Notes under the pieces: generated by a model
The model's database searches: none
Seen by the model: the letters and a program-made list of their open reading frames with translations, nothing else
Told to the model about the DNA's origin: nothing
Shown here: piece after piece, positions 1 to 7,161 of the stretch
Layout: each line of letters starts with the position of its first letter
Position numbering within the stretch: the first letter of the stretch is position 1
Made by a program: the position numbers and the translations under genes
Source of the DNA: Pseudomonadota bacterium
GTDB lineage: Bacteria > Pseudomonadota > Gammaproteobacteria > Burkholderiales > Thiobacillaceae
Length of the DNA stretch: 7,161 bases
Assembly: GCA_021780975.1 (NCBI GenBank)
Contig: JAJXXS010000004.1
Location: 1 to 7,161, forward strand
Direction of reading: 5' to 3'

Positions 1-984
1 TCTGCCCAGGTGGATCAGCAGGCGCGCCGGCGGGCCGCCTACAACCACTCCGCCACCCACCTGATGCACGCCGCCCTGCGCCAGGTGCTGGGGCCGCACG
101 TCACGCAGAAGGGCTCCCTCGTGGATGCGGAACATACCCGGTTCGACTTTTCCCATCCCAAGCCCCTGAGTGCGGAAGAGCTAGCGCGCATCGAGGAACT
201 GGTCAACGAGGAAATACGCCGCAACGACCCAGTGGGCGTACGCCAGCTGCCCTACAAGGAAGCCATCGCGGCCGGTGCCATGGCCCTATTCGGCGAGAAA
301 TATGGCGACGAGGTGCGGGTGGTGAACATGGGTGATTTTTCCACTGAACTCTGCGGCGGAACCCATGTAAGCCGTACCGGCGACATCGGCATGTTCAAAA
401 TCGTTGGCGAATCCGGCGTCGCTTCAGGCATACGCCGCCTTGAGGCCGTCACCGGACCGGGAGCGCTCGCCCGCATCCAGACGCAGGAGCGCACCCTGCA
501 GGCAGCCGCCCTGAGCCTCAAGGCGCAACCCCAGGAACTCGGTCCCAAGCTCGCCCAGATCGTGGAACACGTCAGGGCCCTGGAAAAGGAACTGGAGCAG
601 ATCAAGTCGCGCCTGGCGAAGAGCCTGGGCGATGATCTGGCAAACCAGGCACGCGAAATCGCCGGCGTGCGGGTTCTCGCCGCGGCCCTGCCGGAGGGCG
701 ACCCCAAGGCATTGCGCGAGGCGGCCGACAAACTGCGCGACAAGCTGAAGTCCTGCGTACTCGTGCTCGCCAGCGTGCAGGGCGAAAAGGTAAATCTCAT
801 CGCCGCCGTGAGCGCGGACGTCGCCAGCCGGGTCAAAGCGGGCGAGTTGGTCAATTTTGTCGCCTCCCAGGTAGGCGGCAAGGGAGGAGGCCGCGCCGAC
901 ATGGCCCAGGCCGGCGGCACCCGGCCAGCGCAGCTTTCCGGCGCACTGGAATCGGTCGACGCCTGGGTAAGGGAACGCTTGTGA
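1..984 (+). CDS. alaS: Alanyl-tRNA synthetase, C-terminal part (5' end outside window)
   Basis: Cytoplasmic enzyme that charges tRNA-Ala with alanine and hydrolyses mischarged Ser- or Gly-tRNA-Ala. The frame is open from base 1 and ends at TGA 982-984, leaving 327 codons; the aminoacylation and tRNA-recognition domains lie upstream of the window. Visible parts are the editing domain with zinc site HSATH (H16, H20) and CGGTH (C118, H122), then a coiled-coil linker (about 170-210), then the C-Ala domain with the glycine-rich GGKGGGRADMAQAGG motif starting at residue 292. The H20-to-C118 spacing of 98 equals E. coli H568-to-C666, and Q36 falls at the editing residue Q584, so the window opens near residue 549 of about 875. 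Editing therefore looks intact. A GTG at base 10 is an internal valine codon, not a start. No clear intrinsic terminator follows the stop. Confidence 0.97.
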   Translation, partial: SAQVDQQARRRAAYNHSATHLMHAALRQVLGPHVTQKGSLVDAEHTRFDFSHPKPLSAEELARIEELVNEEIRRNDPVGVRQLPYKEAIAAGAMALFGEKYGDEVRVVNMGDFSTELCGGTHVSRTGDIGMFKIVGESGVASGIRRLEAVTGPGALARIQTQERTLQAAALSLKAQPQELGPKLAQIVEHVRALEKELEQIKSRLAKSLGDDLANQAREIAGVRVLAAALPEGDPKALREAADKLRDKLKSCVLVLASVQGEKVNLIAAVSADVASRVKAGELVNFVASQVGGKGGGRADMAQAGGTRPAQLSGALESVDAWVRERL

Positions 985-1010
985 CATCTGCCGTCGGCAC
1001 GAGTTATGCT
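981..1010 (+). promoter_or_regulatory. Possible sigma-70 promoter for the PilZ-like gene
   Basis: GTGACA (981-986), overlapping the alaS stop codon, and TATGCT (1005-1010) are 18 bases apart and resemble -35 and -10 boxes. Transcription would begin near 1017 and give a leader of roughly 215 bases before the ATG at 1234. The match is by eye and imperfect in both boxes; the downstream gene could instead be read through from alaS. Confidence 0.3.
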
Positions 1011-1026
1011 TAACAAGTGGTTAACA
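1010..1026. repeat. TTAACA direct repeat / TTAAC-GTTAA inverted repeat
   Basis: TTAACA occurs at 1010-1015 and again at 1021-1026, an 11-base period, about one helical turn. The same bases also form an inverted repeat, TTAAC (1010-1014) and GTTAA (1020-1024), with a 5-base spacer. It sits at and just past the possible -10 box, where a repressor could bind. Whether it is functional is inference; an AT-rich repeat this short can arise by chance. Confidence 0.3.
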
Positions 1027-1035
1027 GGCGGAAGT

Positions 1036-1130
1036 CGCGGTAACCCCGCGCCTCAATCGGTCGGCGAAAGGCTGGACCACGCCAGCCAGATGGAAAACTT
1101 AAACCCCGGTAATTGATCAGGGCTGGGGTT
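1036..1130 (+). promoter_or_regulatory. Structured leader or intergenic region with three perfect stems
   Basis: Three perfect stems lie in the 249-base gap between alaS and the next gene. They are CGCGG/CCGCG (1036-1040 with 1046-1050), GGCTGG/CCAGCC (1070-1075 with 1082-1087) and AACCCC/GGGGTT (1102-1107 with 1125-1130). None is followed by a clean T run, so they are poor intrinsic terminators; the last, followed by GTGCTTTCT, is the nearest to one. An 8-base palindrome CTAATTAG follows at 1138-1145. I could not match the region to any riboswitch consensus I know. It may be the alaS transcript end, a leader RNA, or both. Confidence 0.3.
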
Positions 1131-1233
1131 GTGCTTTCTAATTAGCGGGTTTGCGAGTTCTCCTTGCCGAAGGTCGAGGTAGCCGCGCACCACGGACGAA
1201 ATGCTTGCCCATAGAGGGAGATCGCGCCCAACC

Positions 1234-2940
1234 ATGATCGCAAAAACGCTGTCTTTCAATCTCACCGAGCGCCTCGGACGCCTGCTGCCCCTGGGCAACC
1301 GCGATGATTCGCCGCTTGCCAGTGTCAAGAGCGCCACGCAATGGGTCGACCAGTTGCCCACCGGTGATGCCATGCGCGCCCAGCAAGCGGTCTACGAAGA
1401 GTTCAAGCGCCTACTGGAAAATCTGACGGAATGCACGAAATCTCGACTGGAAGCCATCCTTTTCGTGGATGCCCGGACGCGCGACCTGCAGGACACTCTC
1501 GTGCATCAGTACCTGCGCAACCCGCGCATGTCGCGCGCCGTCGAAAGCCAGCTCTGGCACAGCGTCTACAACTACTACCGCGAAACCGCCCGCCTCTACC
1601 ACTCCTACCTCGTCGAACTGGGGAAGAAGGAAGCCCTCACGCCCGACTTGCAGGCACTTCTCATCCAGCGCACGCTGCGCAATTTCCGCCATTTCATGAA
1701 ATGGCGCTTCATACGCTACATGCACCTGGAAACCAAGACCTGGCAGCGCCTGCACAACCTCTATAAGCTGGCCGAAGCCAGCGGCATCCAGCGTCAGCCG
1801 CAGAAAACCTACCCGCAGGAGGCCAGCGCCAATACCTGCGAGTCAGAATACCTGCAGTGCCTCATGCTGAACCAGGCCAACGCCGGCACGCTCTATCCGC
1901 GCCAGATCGACCTGGTCGATCAATGGCTCGATGCCTGGGTGAAAAACCTGCATCTGGACGAGCGTCTCGACAGCACCCAGCACACCTTCAACGTCAATCT
2001 GGCCGAGGACCGTGGTGCGCGCCGCATCAGGCGCGTGAACGAGGACTCCGCCAATCGTTTCTGGAATTCGAAGCCCCTCGTTGAGCAGCTGGTCAGGATA
2101 CGCACAGAACTGCAGGAAGGTGTTCCGCCCAGCCGCCTCGGCCTGGGTGCGGACGCACGCATGCCGGAGACCTGCGAAATCCTGGAACACCTGGAACGCC
2201 AATGGTCACCCCTGGCGACCCGTGACCAGCGCCGCAAGAATCGCCAGGCGGTCAAGAAATCCATGGAGGTCGTGTACGGGCTGGACAACATCATCGCCGC
2301 GCTCAAGGACAAGCCCGCCGAGACGGACGATGCCCCCCTGTACGGCGACCATTACGCCTACGACGAATCAGTGGACATGCACGTCTACGGCTTCGTCACC
2401 AGCCGCACGCGCGAACGCCGCACGCAGATGCCCACCCTTGCCGCCACGCCCCCCAGCTACCCGATGGAAAGCTGGGTCATGGAGGATGAAAGCGAATGCG
2501 GTTATGGCGCCAGCATTTCCCTGCACAGTCACGACTGGCTGCGTGTGGGCGTCCTGGTGGCATTGCGCGCCCCACGCAGCGAGGAGTGGAAACTCGGTAT
2601 CGTGCGCCGCCTGTCGCGCGAAGTCGGCGATGCGGACAGCTGTTCCATAGGCATCGAGACGCTGCCCGAAACGCCCGACGCCCTGAGCCTCTACACCCCC
2701 AGCAAAGGCGGCTATTATGTGGATGGCATCGATGCCACCACCAACCTGCTGCCGTCGATGGCCATACGCCTGACCGACGCCGCAACCGGCAAAGTCTGCC
2801 TCCTGGTCGATCCGGGTCAGTACCAGCCGCAGCGCATCGTCGAAATCCGCGGCCTGAGCCAGCTGCAGCGGGTGCGCTTCGGCAACCCGCTGGAACGCGG
2901 TGAAAGCTGGCTGCGGCTCTGTCTGGAAGAGGTCAGGTAG
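1234..2940 (+). CDS. Uncharacterised protein with C-terminal PilZ-like domain (candidate cyclic-di-GMP effector)
   Basis: A 568-residue protein with no signal peptide or membrane segment, so probably cytoplasmic. Residues about 35-350 look mainly alpha-helical, rich in charged and aromatic residues, and match no family I recognise. The C-terminal part carries the PilZ signatures: R391xxxR395, then D418ESECG423 (D-x-S-x-x-G) 23 residues later. A strand-rich stretch follows with W452KLGIVRRL and SIGIE (471-475), as in a PilZ beta-barrel. About 80 further residues extend beyond it. PilZ domains bind cyclic-di-GMP through the arginines and the DxSxxG loop; binding here is inferred. I prefer ATG 1234, with GAGGGAG 13 bases upstream. 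An ATG at 1201 in the same frame would add 11 residues of atypical composition. The stop TAG overlaps the end of the convergent neighbour by 8 bases. A flagellar, pilus or exopolysaccharide role cannot be chosen from context. Confidence 0.85.
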   Translation: MIAKTLSFNLTERLGRLLPLGNRDDSPLASVKSATQWVDQLPTGDAMRAQQAVYEEFKRLLENLTECTKSRLEAILFVDARTRDLQDTLVHQYLRNPRMSRAVESQLWHSVYNYYRETARLYHSYLVELGKKEALTPDLQALLIQRTLRNFRHFMKWRFIRYMHLETKTWQRLHNLYKLAEASGIQRQPQKTYPQEASANTCESEYLQCLMLNQANAGTLYPRQIDLVDQWLDAWVKNLHLDERLDSTQHTFNVNLAEDRGARRIRRVNEDSANRFWNSKPLVEQLVRIRTELQEGVPPSRLGLGADARMPETCEILEHLERQWSPLATRDQRRKNRQAVKKSMEVVYGLDNIIAALKDKPAETDDAPLYGDHYAYDESVDMHVYGFVTSRTRERRTQMPTLAATPPSYPMESWVMEDESECGYGASISLHSHDWLRVGVLVALRAPRSEEWKLGIVRRLSREVGDADSCSIGIETLPETPDALSLYTPSKGGYYVDGIDATTNLLPSMAIRLTDAATGKVCLLVDPGQYQPQRIVEIRGLSQLQRVRFGNPLERGESWLRLCLEEVR

Positions 2941-3367
2941 CGGCAGAAAAACGCCGCGCCAGTTCAGCCACGCGCCGCCCGCTGGCGCTCTGTCCCCGCC
3001 CGGCCGCTGCGACGGCTTGGGCATAGCCGGCAAAGAATTCGGGCAAGGCGCGCACTATCAGCGCCTTGCGCAGCCGCCCGGCCCCCCGGAGAGTCCATTC
3101 CGCGCGCCAATGCGCCTGCGGCGCTGCGCTGCAGACCCTGACCCCCCACTCCGCCCGGCCCATGTCCCAGGCATGGGCACGCACCACCAGCCTGTGCGCG
3201 TCGACAGCCTCCACGCCCACGCAAGGACCGTAGTACTCCACCCCCAGATCGGCGCTCACTCCTGCCAGCAAATGGTCGAGACGCGTCAGCGCATCGTCGA
3301 GCTTCTCATCCACCGTCGGTTGTGCCGCGCGGCCGCACTCGACCAGCAGGGTGACAAAATCGTTCAC
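2933..3367 (-). CDS. Conserved-looking hypothetical protein, 144 residues
   Basis: I do not recognise a named family. The protein is soluble, with an acidic N-terminal helix region (about 16-36), a strand-like middle with tryptophans W67, W74, W87 and W91, and a basic, alanine-rich helical C-terminus that includes RALPEFFAGYAQAV from about residue 106. There is no signal peptide or membrane segment. The start is GTG at 3367. It is preceded directly by an in-frame TAA, so it is the first codon available, and an AGGT Shine-Dalgarno match lies 6 bases upstream. The balanced composition, and the way the protein fills the gap between its neighbours, make this strand more credible than the arginine- and proline-rich open frame opposite. 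It converges on and overlaps the PilZ-like gene by 8 bases and is divergent from the ABC ATPase gene. Function unknown. Confidence 0.72.
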   Translation of the reverse strand: MNDFVTLLVECGRAAQPTVDEKLDDALTRLDHLLAGVSADLGVEYYGPCVGVEAVDAHRLVVRAHAWDMGRAEWGVRVCSAAPQAHWRAEWTLRGAGRLRKALIVRALPEFFAGYAQAVAAAGRGQSASGRRVAELARRFSAAT

Positions 3368-3391
3368 TTACGTACCTGCAGGAAAAATTCT

Positions 3392-3400
3392 TGCTATCCT
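3392..3400 (+). promoter_or_regulatory. Possible extended -10 promoter of the ABC ATPase gene
   Basis: TGCTATCCT is an extended -10 element (TGn plus TATCCT) in an AT-richer island of the 46-base divergent gap. A transcript would start near 3407, only about 7 bases before ATG 3414, giving a nearly leaderless mRNA. No good -35 box is seen, which extended -10 promoters can tolerate. On the other strand TAGGAT (3402-3397) overlaps it and could serve the divergent gene. Confidence 0.35.
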
Positions 3401-3413
3401 ACCGCACGCCGCT

Positions 3414-4142
3414 ATGCCCCAGCCACCCGCAGCCCCCCCTCTGCAAATCGCCGCACTCGCCAAACGTTACGGCGCCCACACGGCTTTGCACCCTCTCGAT
3501 CTCGAGATCGGACGCGGTGACTGCCTCGCCCTGGTGGGTGGCAATGGCGCCGGCAAATCCACCCTGCTGAAGTGCCTGTGCGACCTCATCCAGCCGGCCA
3601 GCGGAACGGTGCGCATCTTCGGCCTGCCGTATGCCCAGGCACGCCGCTGGCTGGGCTACTTGCCCGAGCGATTTCTTCCACCGCCACACCTGACCGGTTG
3701 GGAATTTCTCCGTTTCATGCAGGAACTGCAAGGGCTGCCGTGGCGGCAACAAGCCGCGGACGAATTGCTGCGCGACCTGGAACTCACCACCGAGGCGCTG
3801 CGGCGGCCCGTAGGCAGCCTGTCCAAGGGCATGGGACAGAAGCTCGGTCTCGTTGCCGTGCTGCTGATGGGGAAGCCCTTGCTGCTGCTCGACGAGCCCT
3901 TGAGTGGCCTCGACCCGCTGGCGCGCGCACGGGTGCGTGCACTACTCGCGCGTTATTGCCAGGGCGACCGCAGCGTGCTTTTCAGCACGCACCAATTCGA
4001 AGGGCTGGAAAGCGTTGCCGACCGCATCCTCCTGCTGCACGAAGGAAAGCAGCGTTTTCTTGGTCACGCAGAGGAATTGCTTGCGCAAACGCAGCGCGGC
4101 AGCCTGGATGAGGCCTATCTCGCCTGCATCGGCGCCGCCTGA
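3414..4142 (+). CDS. ABC-2-type exporter ATP-binding subunit, no adjacent permease
   Basis: A 242-residue ATPase that would power an ABC exporter at the inner face of the cytoplasmic membrane. All nucleotide-binding motifs are present in order: Walker A GGNGAGKST (42-50), a Q-loop region reading GYLPERF (81-87) with Glu in place of Gln as is common in ABC-2 exporter ATPases, signature LSKGMGQ (136-142), Walker B LLLLDEP (156-162), D-loop SGLDP (164-168) and switch H193. The length is usual for a single-domain subunit. The ATG at 3414 puts the start just before the ABC fold. A GTG at 3351 would add 21 residues, but it lies inside the divergent gene and upstream of the likely promoter. No Shine-Dalgarno is evident. 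The expected membrane partner is not next to it: both neighbours are convergent or divergent and unrelated. The substrate cannot be told; the sequence has a NosF/CcmA-like feel but no context supports either. Its 3' end overlaps the glycosylase gene by 28 bases. Confidence 0.93.
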   Translation: MPQPPAAPPLQIAALAKRYGAHTALHPLDLEIGRGDCLALVGGNGAGKSTLLKCLCDLIQPASGTVRIFGLPYAQARRWLGYLPERFLPPPHLTGWEFLRFMQELQGLPWRQQAADELLRDLELTTEALRRPVGSLSKGMGQKLGLVAVLLMGKPLLLLDEPLSGLDPLARARVRALLARYCQGDRSVLFSTHQFEGLESVADRILLLHEGKQRFLGHAEELLAQTQRGSLDEAYLACIGAA

Positions 4143-4717
4143 ACATCCGCCAGAAGAGCGCCCACCCTGGCCCGCAGCGCGGGCAGCACCTCCAGCTCGA
4201 ACCAGGCATTGCGCTTGAGCCACAGGCGGTTGCGCGGGCTGGGGTGCGGCAAGGGAAAGTAGCCTTGCTGCAAATGGTCCGCGTAGGCCTGCACCGTGTC
4301 CGCCACCCGCTCCTTGCCCGTTCCCAGGTAATGCGCCTGGGCATAGCGCCCCACCAGCAGCACCAGGCGGAGCTGCGGCATCAGGGGTTTTAAACGCGGA
4401 TGCCACAGGGGCGCGCATTCCCGGCGCGGCGGCAAATCGCCGCCACGCACCGTGCCCGGATAGCAAAACCCTGCAGGGGCGATGGCGATGCGCGAGACGT
4501 CGTAGAACTGCTCGCGCCCGAGCTGCAGCCACTGGCGCAGCAAGTCGCCCGAGGGATCATTCCAGGGGATGCCGGTCTCATGCACGCGCCGCCCGGGCGC
4601 CTGGCCGACGATGAGCAGCCGCGCCGAGGAGGATGCACGCAGCACCGGGCGCGGCGCATGCGGCAGATGGCTGGCACAAAGGCTGCAGGAGCGGATTTCC
4701 TGCAGCAGGGCATTCAT
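4115..4717 (-). CDS. Uracil-DNA glycosylase superfamily protein, probably iron-sulfur
   Basis: Probable base-excision repair glycosylase, about 200 residues. Numbered from an in-frame TTG at 4771, it shows motif A GQAPG (56-60), then HETGIPWNDPSG (64-75), and the late motif HPSPRN (176-181), which matches the superfamily's second catalytic motif. Cysteines C29/C32 and C103/C119 have the CxxC and Cx15C spacing of the four [4Fe-4S] ligands in family 4 enzymes. The motif A wording differs from families 1-5 as I know them, and there is no UDGX-like KRRIH between the last two cysteines, so substrate and family are open. I chose ATG 4717 because it puts CxxC at residues 11-14, close to the position in known family 4 enzymes. 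It also leaves room for the divergent promoter. TTG 4771 is the alternative and would add 18 residues. Shine-Dalgarno support is weak for both. The TAG stop lies inside the ABC ATPase gene. Confidence 0.88.
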   Translation of the reverse strand: MNALLQEIRSCSLCASHLPHAPRPVLRASSSARLLIVGQAPGRRVHETGIPWNDPSGDLLRQWLQLGREQFYDVSRIAIAPAGFCYPGTVRGGDLPPRRECAPLWHPRLKPLMPQLRLVLLVGRYAQAHYLGTGKERVADTVQAYADHLQQGYFPLPHPSPRNRLWLKRNAWFELEVLPALRARVGALLADVQAAPMQAR

Positions 4718-4735
4718 GGCCTGTGCGGAGGTGTC

Positions 4736-4744
4736 TGCTAAAGT
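4736..4744 (+). promoter_or_regulatory. Possible extended -10 promoter of the P-type ATPase gene
   Basis: TGCTAAAGT fits an extended -10 element (TGn plus TAAAGT) in the 62-base divergent gap, about 35 bases before ATG 4780. No convincing -35 box is present. On the opposite strand CATAAT (4782-4777) could act as a -10 for the glycosylase gene. Both assignments are by eye only. Confidence 0.28.
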
Positions 4745-4779
4745 CAAGAAAAGAGCGCGCGACTTGGACAAGCCTCATT

Positions 4780-7161
<2,382 letters not shown>

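Noticed and set aside
252..1016. Two long minus-strand open frames opposite alaS (252-1016 and 424-987)
   Set aside because: The alaS frame is certain from its zinc and C-Ala motifs. The opposing translations are low-complexity and show no domains.
1036..1130. Cyclic-di-GMP (GEMM) riboswitch ahead of the PilZ-like gene
   Set aside because: Biologically attractive, but the expected GCAAACC and GACGCAAAGC-type core and tetraloop-receptor arrangement are not found in order on the plus strand. On the minus strand only a GCGGGGTTACC-like fragment appears.
1201..1233. Upstream ATG 1201 as the start of the PilZ-like protein
   Set aside because: The 11 added residues look like untranslated sequence and no Shine-Dalgarno precedes 1201, whereas GAGGGAG lies before 1234. 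Not excluded.
2900..3520. A 206-codon plus-strand open frame
   Set aside because: It overlaps the end of the PilZ-like gene and the start of the ABC ATPase in another frame, is Arg/Pro-rich, and competes with the more protein-like minus-strand gene at 2933-3367.
4115..4717. Assignment of the glycosylase to UDGX
   Set aside because: UDGX has a KRRIH loop with the covalently reacting histidine between the second pair of cysteines. That interval here has no histidine and reads GGDLPPRRE before C119.

Overview
The window is GC-rich bacterial chromosome with housekeeping genes. AlaS residues and gene style suggest a proteobacterium, most likely a beta- or neighbouring gammaproteobacterium; this is judged by eye, not by a search. 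Nothing marks it as a mobile or recently acquired region: I see no transposase, integrase, tRNA, rRNA, CRISPR array or change in base composition.

Layout, left to right: (1) 1-984, the last ~327 codons of alaS (+), cut by the left edge; (2) 985-1233, an intergenic stretch with a possible promoter, a TTAACA repeat and three short perfect stems; (3) 1234-2940, an uncharacterised ~568-residue protein (+) whose C-terminal part carries PilZ-like RxxxR and DxSxxG signatures, a candidate cyclic-di-GMP effector; (4) 2933-3367, a small uncharacterised protein (-), convergent with and overlapping the previous gene by 8 bases; (5) 3414-4142, an ABC-2-type exporter ATPase (+) with no permease beside it; (6) 4115-4717, a uracil-DNA glycosylase superfamily protein (-) with four cysteines spaced as in iron-sulfur family 4 enzymes, overlapping the ABC gene by 28 bases; (7) 4780 to the right edge, the first 794 codons of a P2-type cation-transporting ATPase (+).

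Strands run + + - + - +. Both convergent pairs overlap at their 3' ends, and both divergent pairs share start regions of only 46-62 bases. The genes are therefore probably separate transcription units packed tightly together, and I see no common pathway linking them. The objects most worth a second look are the PilZ-like protein and its leader, the glycosylase with its unusual motif set, and the P-type ATPase lacking the usual M6 aspartate. I found no clear evidence of a new multi-gene system.
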